Positions 42,564 through 53,611 are shown, counted from the first letter of the stretch. The stretch: 64,000 nt of DNA from Plectosphaerella cucumerina (GCA_020746995.1 JAGPXD010000006.1:2170001-2234000); one strand, 5' to 3'. Made by a program: numbers and translations. Notes: a model not told the origin generated them from the sequence alone.

Positions 42564-45538
42564 ATGTCGGACAGGCTACCGACCTCCTCCTCCGGCCGGA
42601 GGCGCCGAGACGATGTTGGTGATTTCTGGGTTGATGGTGAAATCGGCAAGGGCAGTTTCGCCACGGTTTACAGGGGATACCACAAGGTTCGCACTCCGCC
42701 CTTCGCCCTCCCTCAGCGCCTCGCCGCGATTACGCCCCGTTCCTTGTACTGACCAGAGTCACACAGGCGTCGAAAGCCCTCGTTGCCGTCAAGTCAGTCG
42801 AGCTCGGTCGTCTCAACAAGAAGCTTCGAGAGAACCTCTATGGCGAGATCGATATCCTCAAGAGCCTACGGCACCCCCATATCGTCGCGCTGCACGACTG
42901 CGTCGAGTCGTCGACACACATCAACCTAGTCATGGAATACTGCGAGCTCGGTGACTTGTCCATGTTCATCAAGAAGAGGGACAAACTTGGTACTAATCCT
43001 GCCACACACGAGATGGCCCGCAAGTATCCTGCGACCCCTAATGGCGGTCTGCACGAGGTCGTCGCACGCCACTTCCTGCAGCAGCTCGGCAGCGCCCTCA
43101 AGTTCCTGCGCGCCTCGAATTACGTCCATCGGGACGTCAAGCCCCAGAACCTCCTTCTCCTCCCCCCGCGAAGCTTCCGAGAGGTCAACAGCCGGCCCAT
43201 TCTGTCTGCGAGCCGGGACTCACTGATCCCAAACGCTGGTTTGGCATCACTACCCATGCTCAAGCTCGCCGACTTTGGCTTCGCCCGCGTCCTCCCGTCC
43301 ACGTCCCTCGCAGACACCCTTTGCGGTTCGCCACTGTACATGGCCCCTGAGATCCTAGGCTATCAGCGCTACGATGCAAAGGCGGATCTATGGTCAGTCG
43401 GTACCGTGCTCTTCGAGATGATCACCGGACGCCCGCCCTTCCGGGCTGGAAACCACGTCCAGCTTCTCAAGAAGATTGAAGAGGCGCAGGATAGGATTAG
43501 GTATCCTAAGGACGCCGTCGTCAGCAAGGACCTGGCCAGGCTCATTGGCAAGCTTCTCACCCGCAATCCGGTGCAGCGCATGAAGTTCGAGGACTTCTTC
43601 GATGATCCCATCGTGGCTGGGCCCATTCCGGGTGTCGTTGAGGACGACATCCCGAAGCCCGAGCTGTCATCGAGCACCGGTGAGCCTAGCGCGCAGCTCG
43701 ATCGCCGTGCATCCACTCGTCGCAAGGACGAGGTCGCCCGCGACGACAACAACCTTTCGCGCTCGCCTCGGGATATGCTCTCCCGATCGCCACAAACTGA
43801 TGCTGGAACGACGCGGTCTCGCCAGCAGGGCGAGGCATCGCCTCGTCTGAGCCAGTCACCTCGTCTGGGTCAATCGCCCCGCCAAGACAACGAGGGTCTG
43901 GGCATCCGCCGTCCGGCTGGTCCCCAACCCTCCATGTCAGCCCCGTCCAGGCCGCACCGACTGTCAAATGCATCGGGCACCCGCCCGTCCGTGCGGCCGT
44001 CACCATCACCGCCGGCGTCGCTTGTCAACGAGCCGGCCACTCGCCTGCGGCCTGTGGCCGAGCGCAGCATGACGGAGCAGGAGAAGGCCGCCCAGGACAT
44101 TGCTTTCGAGCGCGACTACGTTCTCGTTGAAAAGAAGCACGTCGAGGTTAACGCCTTTGCCGATGAGATGGCGGCCAACCGCAACAAGCCCCTCTCGCCG
44201 CAGACGACGACCATGGTTCGCCGAGCCACCCAGCAGGGAGGGCCCACGTCAACGACAGGTGCCGTTCGAGCCCCATCGTCACAGGCCGTTCAGATCGCCC
44301 AAGGAAGGGATCGATTGACCCACGAGCGTCGCAACTCATACGAGCGCGGTTTCTCAGCCAGCCCAGGCTCGGCTCCCAGCTTCATCACAAAGGCGATTCA
44401 AGATGCCAGTGTCCGCCTGTTTGGCTACAAGATCCCGCATGTTCAGCTGCGGAAGGGACAGTCCCCCCCTCAGATGTACAGCGGCTTCCCCACGTACCCG
44501 ACGCCTCCCAGCCCACTTGGTCTGCTCGAGGATGGAAGCCGGCCGGCCGCTGGTGACGAGGATGCCAACGCGGGACGGATCATCGAGGAACTTGCCCACC
44601 GAAGCGACTGCGTCTACGGATTCGGCGAGGTCAAGTACAAGCAGCTCATCCCGCTTGCCCCCTCTACTGAGCTTGGTCTTGGGGGCGTGCCGGCTGATGA
44701 GCTGAGCCCCGAGGACAATGGACTCACGGCCGAAGCTGTCGTGGTGCTGTCTGAGGAGGCCCTCGTCCTGTACGTCAAGGCACTCACTCTACTCGCCAAG
44801 GCTATGGATGTCGCTAGTGTCTGGTGGTCTCGCCGGAACCGCAACGACACCGGCATGGTCGACTTGGGTCGAGAAAGCCAGCAGACGCAGCGCATGAATT
44901 CCACGGTCCAGTGGGTTCGTAGCAGGTTCAACGAGGTCTTGGAGAAGACAGAGATTGTCCGACTGAAGCTGGTCGAGGCCCAGAAGCAGCTGCCGGACGA
45001 CCACCCCAGCCACCCCAACAACCACGGCATCGACTCGATCGCCTCGGCGACTTCAGGCACCCAGCAGGTGTACCTGACCCCTGGCATCAGCGCCGAGAAG
45101 CTGATGTACGACCGCGCTCTCGAGATGAGCAAGGGCGCTGCCATTGACGAGATCGCAAACGTTGATCTCGAGGGCTGCGTCATCTCTTACGTTACCGCCA
45201 TCTACATGCTGGAGGCTGTGCTCGATAACGACGATGACGCGATCAAGCGCCGCTACTCGACGACGACCAAGGAACAGCCTGGTGAGAACGTGAGCAACGA
45301 GCTTACCAGCGACGATCAGGAAGCAGTCAGTAGGAGTGAGTACCATCCTCCCGCCACGGAAGACCCGGGTCTAACCCAAGAAGTGATCTCCATGATCCGC
45401 AGCCGGCTCGCCATGGTCAACAAGAAGATCGAGGCCATCAGGGAAGCCTCGAGGTCGGAGCAGAGGGCCCAAAAGGACCTGGCCCGCAAGTACAGTGGAG
45501 ATGTCACGCCTCGCAGCGTGCCATCGCATGCCTCGTAA
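42564..45538 (+). CDS. ATG1: autophagy initiation kinase Atg1 (ULK family)
   Basis: Two exons (42564-42686, 42767-45538) give 964 residues. The kinase domain (about 20-330) has the glycine loop GEIGKGSFATVY, catalytic Lys50, HRD at 162-164, DFG at 210-212 and APE. All are intact. The middle is a serine/proline-rich disordered linker containing ERDYVLVEKKHVEVNAFADE. Its YVLV (492-495) corresponds to the Atg8-interacting motif of yeast Atg1 (YVVV). The C-terminal 370 residues form the helical early-autophagy-targeting region that binds Atg13. The kinase starts autophagosome formation at the pre-autophagosomal structure and is held off by TORC1 through Atg13. Length fits filamentous-fungal Atg1. 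The single intron lies within the kinase N-lobe. Confidence 0.96.
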
Positions 45539-46735
45539 TGAGGCAAAGGAAACGGCGAGATTGTTTTGCTACGATACGACGACGAACAGCACACAAGCCC
45601 CGCGGCCTCATCGGTTTTCGCTTTCTCCTTTTTTTTCTTTTCCCTCCATGCATCGGGACCTGGATGACTCCTAGCATATGGTCCTCAGAACGGAGTTTTA
45701 GCGAGACCAGCTCAGGATACGGGCCCTGGGACTGTCCTTTATTTGATCTATGACGTTTTTATTGGGCGCTGGGTAGCAGGAGGGGTTCAGCACTTGCAGA
45801 GGCGAAGTGCCCTCTGCTTCTCGACCCAGGCGCATCGTCTCCTTTCACAGTCATTGGTACGGCGTTGGGGTGGTTCGGTTGGGAATGGCCCGGAGACATG
45901 GGCATGACAGGACTGGCCATGGGACGTCTCAGGGGGCTGAGACGGGGCAAACATGGCTGGCCAGCACTACACCCTTTAACATCAACTGCAAGATGGGCGG
46001 GGCTGCCTGGAGGCAGCTCGACATGCTGTTGATGTGGGGGTCGTGGACTGGGATCTGGTAGCACTGGCAGGCCTTTGAGGGCTGAGGCAGTTTATTGTTT
46101 CTAGCCCAATGCGAGAGATTCCAGAAGACCATGGCTGATGGCCAACTTGACAATGTGTGCGAGTGTTGTAATACCAGGGATGGAAACATCCGGGGCTTGC
46201 TTCCGAGACTGACCTGGCACAGGGTGCAGAAACTGGACAAAGAGGAAAAGTCTTTGTGGTGGCTGCAGTGTCGATGTCCATGGATCACTGCCGAAGCAGG
46301 GCGATTCTTCAACTGATGCAAACAAAGAGATTGTTGGGCCACATATGACAGCTCAGCACAGCCCGTGCTGAGAGGCTGCTGATGCTCTGACCATTTCATA
46401 TCTTCTGTAACCCCCCCCCCAAGATGACTATTGCAGGGTTGTGTCATTTACAACACATGTATGCGGCGGGGGCAGGAGAGTATCCCAGTGACATGTGCCC
46501 TGTGTCTGTGATGGACTTGTTATTTGGGGCCTATTTGGAGACCTGGAAGTACGACAAAGACGATATCTGGGTGTTGGTAGGATGATGCCTACAGCATATA
46601 ATGCGAAGATGCCTTGGAGGAAGGTTCTCGGCCTTGATGTAGTAGCAAAATCAACATAATCCGCAGACACTGCCCATCACTCACGGGTTGACAACGTTAT
46701 CACCAAGCCAGGAGAAGAAAACATCACACAGCATC
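45539..46735. other. intergenic, no gene seen
   Basis: These 1.2 kb hold the ATG1 3' UTR and the upstream region of the next gene. No supported coding frame. Confidence 0.5.
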
Positions 46736-48580
46736 ATGGCGTCCGAAGTCTCGTCAAGAGAAGAACGGAGGGAGAACATCGCGAAGCTCAAGCAGCGGCT
46801 GCACAACCTCAAGGCCAGAGTCGGTGGCCCCGATGCCGGCAAGACGACAGACCAGCAAGGAGGACCTTCTGCTGAAGAAGCCGCGAGCTCAGCTGGAGCA
46901 GCGGGGGACCAGACGACCCGATACCGATACAAGAACAACCGACAATGCCCTCCTACAGCAAAGGGTTCGGCAGGTCGTGCCCCAGCTCGTGCCCCAGCCG
47001 GCGCCAACTCGATCTTTGGGGAAGAGTGCCGCAAATATGTCGAGGAGAAGATGAAAACCGGCATGTCACGCAAAGAAGCCCGCCGGGAATGGATCCACAT
47101 GCGAGTCACGGAACGGATCGAGGCCAAGCGGCGCGCTATCGACGATGCCAGGAAAGCCGAGGAGGAGGAGGAGAGGAAGCGCGCGGAAAACGCATACCCT
47201 AGGACCGACATGACCCTCCGAGAAACGGCAGGCATGCGTGTCCCTCTGCCGGCGCGGATGCCGGGCGAGACGGCGGAAACCTATGAGAGGCGCGAGATTC
47301 AGGCTGCCGAAGACTTCATCGACGGGAAGTATGATGGCCCCGACGAGGAGGAGAAGGAGGCGGAGGAGAAGAGGGTCATCAAGGCGAAGCGTCGTGTCCG
47401 CTGGCAGATTGACAAGCAGGTCCTACCGGCACTGTACGACATTGACTGGAAGACGGTGGTGTCGAGACGGCCGGTTAGGAAGTTCCTCTTTCCTCCTGAG
47501 ATGGTCGATCAGCAGCCGACGCCGAGAGCTGTTTACCGCGCGCAGACGCTCCATGAGTTTGAGAAGACCGACGAGTTCGAGAGCGACGTTGTTGATGGGT
47601 ATCCGTTGGGATATCTCATGTACCTCCGCGAAATCCTTGGGGAGATTGATAACCCGTGGCCGCTGGAGGATTTGACGACGGCCAGGTACAGGATCAAGCT
47701 TGCGTATCTGGAGGCGTTGGCGGCGAAGATGACTGAGGACTGGGAGTGGGCGCAGACGAGACTTGGGGGTGCGGCGCTCATGCGGGCGGGGGAGGAGACG
47801 AAGTGGAAGCTGCAGTTGTTGCAGGGGCTTGCGAATCCGATGGCGGTTGCGGTGTGGGAGGCGGCGAGGGAGAGGGATTATGAGAGGGGGCATGGGAAGG
47901 CGATTGTCTATCGGGACGGGTTGCCTGTTGATCTGTGGGCGCCGGTGCCGCGGCTGACGCAGGGAAGGTGGAAGACGCGAAAGGGGGTGGTGTGTCTCTG
48001 GTCGCCGTGCTTGCAGTGCAAGGTCGCCGGGGCGGGGGAGTGCAGCTCCGCGAGGTTCATGGCGAAGAAGCCCCGGGCGTGTCATCGGTGTCAGAGGCAG
48101 GGTCTGCCGTGCGTCCGTGGGGATGACGATAGCTCGGAGGAGAGCTTGGCGGAACGAGGGGTGGAGAGGTGGGAGACGTATCATCCTGCGGACCCGACGA
48201 GCATGACGACTGAAGAGGCGCAGGTGGTGGCGAGAGAGTTGCTGGAGACGAGGGGGAGGAGGTTTGTGAATGTTTGTGGGGTGTTGGTTGATGAGGAGGA
48301 TATCAAGGGGTTTGCGCCGCCGGCGGAGAGGGGGGTGAATATCTCTGGATGGCGGAATCGGGAGGAGGAGGGGGGGGGAGAGGAGAGGTGGGTGTCGAAG
48401 GCGGTGATGGCGAGGGGGGACGAGTTTGTCGAGAGGATGAAGGTGTTGAGGTGTGATGAGTATTGGCTGGAGAAGGCTAGTACGGGGGAGAGGGTGATGA
48501 GGGATTTTGATGGTGTGACGGGGAGGTATCCGCAGGAGGATAATCGGGAGGGGATACCGACGAAGTTGATGGCGATTTAA
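46736..48580 (+). CDS. unknown fungal protein with Zn2Cys6-like cysteine array
   Basis: A single exon gives 614 residues from the first ATG; the frame is open 16 codons further but without ATG. The N-terminus is charged and coiled-coil-prone (ERRENIAKLKQRLHNLKARV), followed by a disordered Ala/Gly/Thr stretch and a long K/E/R-rich helix. Near residue 430 comes a cysteine array with spacing C-x4-C-x2-C-x7-C-x12-C-x2-C-x6-C. Its last six cysteines nearly match the fungal binuclear zinc cluster (normally C-x2-C-x6-C). The array is at residue 425-460, not at the N-terminus as in transcription factors, and lacks an obvious following linker-dimerisation element. I do not recognise a named family. 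The 3' half is G-rich at third positions, unlike neighbouring genes. It may be a lineage-restricted gene; DNA binding is only a possibility. Confidence 0.75.
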   Translation: MASEVSSREERRENIAKLKQRLHNLKARVGGPDAGKTTDQQGGPSAEEAASSAGAAGDQTTRYRYKNNRQCPPTAKGSAGRAPARAPAGANSIFGEECRKYVEEKMKTGMSRKEARREWIHMRVTERIEAKRRAIDDARKAEEEEERKRAENAYPRTDMTLRETAGMRVPLPARMPGETAETYERREIQAAEDFIDGKYDGPDEEEKEAEEKRVIKAKRRVRWQIDKQVLPALYDIDWKTVVSRRPVRKFLFPPEMVDQQPTPRAVYRAQTLHEFEKTDEFESDVVDGYPLGYLMYLREILGEIDNPWPLEDLTTARYRIKLAYLEALAAKMTEDWEWAQTRLGGAALMRAGEETKWKLQLLQGLANPMAVAVWEAARERDYERGHGKAIVYRDGLPVDLWAPVPRLTQGRWKTRKGVVCLWSPCLQCKVAGAGECSSARFMAKKPRACHRCQRQGLPCVRGDDDSSEESLAERGVERWETYHPADPTSMTTEEAQVVARELLETRGRRFVNVCGVLVDEEDIKGFAPPAERGVNISGWRNREEEGGGEERWVSKAVMARGDEFVERMKVLRCDEYWLEKASTGERVMRDFDGVTGRYPQEDNREGIPTKLMAI

Positions 48581-48828
48581 GGGGGGGTTTTGGTGGTGGT
48601 GATGGGTGACGTTGGAGTTTTGGAGGGGCGGGGCGGGACATGGACGGACAGGGTGAAGCGGGGCTGATGACTTGACCTCACACTGCATTCTTGGGATCAA
48701 AGGCCTCACTCACTCACTCTCGACTGACCATCAATACATATCTATCTGATCAACATATCATTCCACCTATACCACATTAAGCAACATCGTGATACCAGAA
48801 TAATCTTACTCGACATCTGACCACCACC

Positions 48829-49812
48829 ATGCCTCCGCCCCCAGACCTCTCCTCCTACATCCTCCCCCCCGAAACATCCAAAGAAATCTTCAACACCGAA
48901 ATCCTCCCCGCCGAATTCACCTCCCTCTCTCCCTCACCTCTCTCCGACTCCCATCCTCCCCTCGCAGTCCTCATCGTCGGCCAAACCGGCGCCGGCAAAA
49001 CCCGCCTCGCCCCCGCCATCCTCTCAGCCCTCACCTCCCACCGCCTCACCCCTCCCGCCCACTTCATCGCAGACACCTACAAGACCTACCACCCTTCCTA
49101 CCACCACCTCGCCTCCGGCCCTTCCCCCGCCCATGCCTCGCCCGCCACCGGCCCCGATGCTCGGCGCTGGCTGCTCATGGCCGCCCACCACGCCGCCTCC
49201 CTCCGTCTCGACGTCCTCCTTGAAAGCGCCTGCCGGCATCCGGATGACTTTGCCCAACTCGCCGCCGCCTTTCACGAAGCCTCCTACCGGGTTGAGGTCG
49301 TCGTCCTCGCTGTCCCTCGCGCCCTGAGCCGTCTTGGCATCCTGACGCGTTTTCATGAACGTCTCCCTGAGGCCGGCAGCAGAGGCCTCCCTGTGCGTCT
49401 GACGCCTACAAAGGTGCATGATGACTCGTACGAGGGGTTGTTGCAGGCTGCGCAGTGGATTGATCGGAATGGTGAAAAGGTTGGACAGGTGCTTGTTGTG
49501 CGTCGGGGGAATCTTGTTGCCTTTTCTGATGAGAGGGCTGGTGAGGGGGAGATGCTTAGGGGGTTGGTGGCTGAGGCTATTGCGAGGGAGAGGGAGAGGC
49601 CGTTGACTGAGGTTGAAGCCCAGATTGCGCGAGACGATCTCGCAAGACTGGAAGCGGCGGATGCGGAGAAAGCAGCAGAGGTCAGGGGTATGCTGGACTT
49701 GCTTCTACCGTCGGCGCTTGAGGGCATCGAGTATCCCGTGCTGAAGCCTCTGGAATTCCCACCAGACGGAAAGAATCGTGACGCCATGCTCATGCTTGGC
49801 AGTTCAACATAA
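48829..49812 (+). CDS. zeta-toxin-fold P-loop kinase-like protein
   Basis: A single exon gives 327 residues. A Walker A GQTGAGKT lies at about residues 47-54. It is followed by FIADTYKTYHPSYHHL, the position and form of the zeta-toxin Asp-..-HP.Y motif, then LESACRHPDDF, where the family has its conserved acidic residue. The Pfam zeta-toxin fold phosphorylates UDP-N-acetylglucosamine in bacteria; fungal genomes carry standalone relatives of unknown role. No antitoxin-like partner is seen on either side, so it is not an obvious toxin-antitoxin pair. The C-terminal region (RPLTEVEAQIARDDLARLE) is helical and likely outside the core. The gene is strongly C-rich in its first half and G-rich in its second, as in its upstream neighbour. 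Horizontal ancestry from bacteria is possible but not shown. Confidence 0.75.
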   Translation: MPPPPDLSSYILPPETSKEIFNTEILPAEFTSLSPSPLSDSHPPLAVLIVGQTGAGKTRLAPAILSALTSHRLTPPAHFIADTYKTYHPSYHHLASGPSPAHASPATGPDARRWLLMAAHHAASLRLDVLLESACRHPDDFAQLAAAFHEASYRVEVVVLAVPRALSRLGILTRFHERLPEAGSRGLPVRLTPTKVHDDSYEGLLQAAQWIDRNGEKVGQVLVVRRGNLVAFSDERAGEGEMLRGLVAEAIARERERPLTEVEAQIARDDLARLEAADAEKAAEVRGMLDLLLPSALEGIEYPVLKPLEFPPDGKNRDAMLMLGSST

Positions 49813-49927
49813 AAGGTATGATAATCATTTGTAGCCGAGTTTTCGAGTTATAATGCATATAGACCTTTGGATACCATAGCTTCAAAACCTCTTGCAACCA
49901 GCCCCGTCAACGACCACCTCGTTGATA

Positions 49928-52088
49928 TCAGATGTACATGCTCTCACACCTCGCCTTCTCTTTGCGCACTTCCATGCTGATAGAAGCCGGGATGATGTCC
50001 TGCGTCTCGTAAATATTGTCCTGAGTCTCCCGAACGACTCCAGAGACCCTGAATCCCTGACTCTGGCTTGCCTTGGCACCGGCCTCTGCCCTGTCAAAAG
50101 GCGTGCACGGCACCTCTACCCCAACTTCCCAAGCCTTCAAGCTTGCTGAGAGTGAGTGCGCTGTCGCGAATCCAGGTGGCGTGGGCAGCGTGGGCACCGT
50201 AGAAGGTGGCGGCATGCTGACGTTGCTGAAATACTGCGATGCAGTGATGCCGCTTGCGAACTGAGAGAGACCCTCCGATGTCCCCGTCTCGGCTCCTGGG
50301 CTCGGTGTCACGAGATGAGCCAAATCCGGCAACACATCCGTCGGTGGAAATATGCCCGTCGCGGGCTCCCAGGTCTCCTTGCAGATCTTCTTGACCAGCT
50401 CAATCAGCTTCAGGTGGCGAGGGTCGGAGAACCACGGATGGATCTGAGCCTCCTGCGCTGACATTCTGTTCCGCGCAGTGACTTGGCAGCATTGTCGAGC
50501 AAAGTCCTGCGCCATCTTCCCGGGCTGTGTCTTTGACTGCAAGCACACCTTGAGAATGATGGCATAGACCTCAGCCTGGGTCAGGTTGACGAGCCCCTTG
50601 GCGGCCGTCAGCTCTTGGCCGTTGATCAGGAAGAGCATGACGGTGCCAAGCCCCCAAATGTCCACAAGGTGATCGTGTGTTTCGCTGCGGTTGTGCATTT
50701 CCCTAAACAGATTAGCAAAGACCTCAGCACCAGAAAGCCATACGCACGGCGACATGTACTGCTCAGTGCCCACCATTGACTTCAGTCGGCGGCACCGGAA
50801 CCCGCAGTTGCCAAAATCGCTAATGACAATCCGATACACGGGGGAGGATCGAACTGCGAAGAGGATGTTCTCGGGCTTCAGGTCTCGATGCACGACACCT
50901 TGCGCGTGGAGATGGGCAACTCCGTTGACCAGTTGCTACATGATCAACTTGACGTCGCTCTCGCCTATCGGCGGGCCGTATGTCTCGCGGAATACGGCAA
51001 ACGAGAACAGGTCGCCGCCAGATGCAAGCTCGGTGAACAGGTACCTTGGATGCGTTAGGAAGCGAACCAGCAGAGCACGCCAAGGGTCAACCTACAGAGT
51101 ATGGGGTGACCGGGCCGCATGGACGAACCCGATGATGTTTGGCTGCAACGGTCAGCTAGAGACGGGCATGTCGAGAGTGTGACTGACATGATGAAGCTGC
51201 CGGATGACATCAATCTCCTGTCGCCATCGGTGTAGGGTTTTGTCGTAGATTTGCGCCTTGTTGAAGGCATCAACGTCCAGAACCTTGCAAGTGACCTGCT
51301 TCGAAACGCCGCCTCGCGTATCGACGGCCAGAAAGACTCGACCGCTTGCGCCCTCACCCAGGACATGGTTCGTGAGGTGTAAATCGTCGGCAAAAAGCTG
51401 GTCGTCATGTAAGCTGGTGCTCATCCCATTATTGAGAGAACAAACGCACCTTGACCTCTTCGGCCTGAATTGGAGTTAGGGATGCTGCTGGCCGAGACAG
51501 ATACTGTCTAAAGTTGAAGGTCAAGCAAGGAACGACCTCTCTGGATCCCCTGGTCTCGTTACTTGGGATCACGATCTCGTCGCCATCTTGTAGGAGGTAG
51601 CCCGGTGTGATCCCCGTCTGGGAACCAATGGCCCGGCCGTTGACCAACACCCCGTTGGTGGATTGGCGGTCGCGTACGTAGCAATGCGAAGGACAAGCGT
51701 CGTCAAAATGAATCACGTAAAACTCTAGATGGTCTCGAGAAATAGCAGAATCCTGCCAATCCTTGGGTAAACTGGTAGATGTGAGCCTCACGCTGAATGG
51801 GTCAGAAGAAGGGGCCATACTGGCAGCGTCCAAGATGCAAGCGACTGCATGGGTAGAGAGGGATGGTGTCTAGAGCGCAAGGTCAGTCAGAGAATATTGC
51901 CACTCGTACGCTGGACTCCTCGGACCAGAACCGCTTCGTCCTCGACACCTGACGTGAAGCGTTGCAACGGGCGGTTCTTGCGAATCAGGCACGATGCCGA
52001 CAGGGTCCACGACGCGGGAGCCCATCTCTCGGGGACACAGCGCAAATGTTGGATCGATTGAAGAGAAAGGTGTTGGCATTCTGTGCAT
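49928..52088 (-). pseudogene. FHA-domain Ser/Thr kinase, Mek1/Chk2-like, interrupted by one in-frame TAG
   Basis: Seven exons on the minus strand (52088-51949, 51844-51821, 51771-51450, 51397-51188, 51142-51096, 51044-50748, 50702-49928) join in frame to 605 codons. Exon 2 is only 24 nt. Residues about 44-130 form an FHA domain (LHLGRC, ISRDH, STNG..VNG). The kinase follows with GEGASGRV at 176-183, Lys200, HRDLKPEN at 300-307, DFG and SPE. The FHA-then-kinase order and size fit the meiotic kinase Mek1 or Chk2/Cds1 types. Codon 284 (50938-50936) is TAG, between VKLIM and QLVNGVAHLH, where kinases have a continuous helix. Everything after it is intact for 321 codons. As written it would end in the kinase domain before the catalytic loop. 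Readthrough or a sequence error are alternatives. Confidence 0.75.
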
Positions 52089-52389
52089 CTACGACAATCT
52101 ACACGCCCTCTGGCCGACGACAAATGACATTCCTGCCCTCAGTGAAGTCTCAATGGAAGGCACCACGGACTCGTGCCTTCCCAAGCTCATCGCCAGGGGG
52201 TACGGTGCTAGGCACAGTGCTCCGATCGTACACACCGTGACGCCGTCACTGCGGGGAAAATAGCCAAAAATGTCACGTGGGCCTAGGAGGGTTCCCTGCC
52301 CTACCTCGCAGTGTATCTTAGCTTTCGGCAGCTGCAGACCTCCCCGGACTCTTTCCACACCATCAACACTTCTCATCCAGGCAAAGCAA
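52089..52389. promoter_or_regulatory. divergent region FHA kinase / eL41
   Basis: This is shared upstream DNA between the FHA kinase and the ribosomal protein gene. No coding frame is supported. Confidence 0.45.
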
Positions 52390-52590
52390 GTGAGTGCCAC
52401 CCAACCCCCCTCGGCGACGCAGCAGCTCGCGAACAGGCCCGGAGCTTGGAATTCGAGCAATTGAATCATTTTGCATTCAATTGCACGAATTTCCTCGTCG
52501 CCCGCGGTCTGCGCGAGTCTGCTGTTTGCGCACCGAGCCCCTCTCCAGCGCCCGACGTCATCACGACAATCAGCTAACCCCTCCCTTCAG
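52390..52590 (+). other. probable 5' UTR intron of eL41 gene
   Basis: A strong donor (GTGAGT at 52390), a GCTAAC branch site and a CTTCAG acceptor end 8 bp before the eL41 ATG. Leader introns are common in fungal ribosomal-protein genes. Inferred from splice signals only. Confidence 0.55.
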
Positions 52591-52598
52591 CTGTCAAG

Positions 52599-52799
52599 AT
52601 GAGAGCCAAGTGGAGGAAGAAGCGCGTTCGTCGCCTCAAGCGCAAGAGAAGAAAGATGCGTGCTCGCTCGTAAGTTTCCAGCGCCCTCTTCCCCCGCACA
52701 CACACACAGCTCGCCTGGTCGGGTGAAACACCCCAACCGACGTCATGGCTTCGCACCATCCCACAACACACACAAGCTAACACCCCGCCCAGCAAATAA
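52599..52799 (+). CDS. RPL41: 60S ribosomal protein eL41
   Basis: Two exons (52599-52669, 52793-52799) give the 25-residue protein MRAKWRKKRVRRLKRKRRKM-RARSK, the standard sequence of eL41, the smallest and most basic ribosomal protein. It sits at the subunit interface in the large subunit. Exon 2 codes only for the last base of the serine codon, the final lysine and the stop. The 123-nt intron starts GTAAGT and has a GCTAAC branch. If it is retained, the codon reads TCG then TAA, giving a 24-residue product that lacks only the last lysine. Confidence 0.95.
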
Positions 52800-53611
52800 A
52801 CGCCTCGCCCATCACCTCGGCCATGACCCCTCCTCGGAGATGATCACTACAGCGCCATGATTCGCAACTATCACGGAGCAGCCCAAGCTATCCACCACAA
52901 CCAACCACCCCGTTCAATTGTCAACGGCCCAAGCCAAGTCGAGCCGCCTTCTACGCGCACGAGAAACAGCGACTTTCGACCTTGGGGGTCTCAGAGGGTT
53001 CGGGATATGAGGGGTTGCGGGGGCTGGCTTTCGCCTTTGCCTCGTGAGCAAGTCGCGGCGGGATTCATCACACCTGGGGAAGCGGGAGAGACAAGACGTG
53101 CGGCGGCCAGGATGAGGACAAGATTACTTCGTCACGACCACTATGAGTTTGACGATGCGACGTGTTTTACGGACCAGAGAACACCCCCCAGAAGCCACAA
53201 GCTTACCTGCTGAATTACCCCGGAACTGTGACGGGGGATTTTGAACCGATCCAGCAGTCAATGAACAGACAAGCAATGTCGCTTCTACCATTTTGTGCCC
53301 GTCGCTTAAACTTGTCTTGTTCGTGATGCCAAGACATGTCGTGCTTCTGACAGCTTGTTGTGATGTAATGAACAGGGCTGTGGAAGCCCACATCAGGTTA
53401 CCCTTGCTCGACATCCATCACCACACGAAGCACGTCTTTGAGACGGGCAGAACCAGCCTCGTAAACATGTTCAATTGAATCGTCTAACGCCATGATCTCG
53501 CCCGATCCGCTCATTGCCCAATTGCCTACCCGTGTGTTATGGAAGAAGAAAAACCAAGCGAGGCGCTCGCTCATCCTCGAGCGGCCTCATCGCCGCCTCC
53601 ACCGCCCGGCC
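52800..53611. other. intergenic, no gene seen
   Basis: These 812 bp between the converging eL41 and capping-enzyme genes have no supported coding frame. Confidence 0.5.

Noticed and set aside
47423..48709. 428-codon minus-strand frame over the Zn2Cys6-like gene
   Set aside because: Composition is R/P/H/L from a G-rich coding strand; no motif, and the plus-strand frame is the better gene.
50900..51000. Intron ending at the TAG in the FHA kinase gene
   Set aside because: TAG could serve as an acceptor, but any intron of viable length would remove conserved kinase-lobe sequence, and no consensus donor is present.
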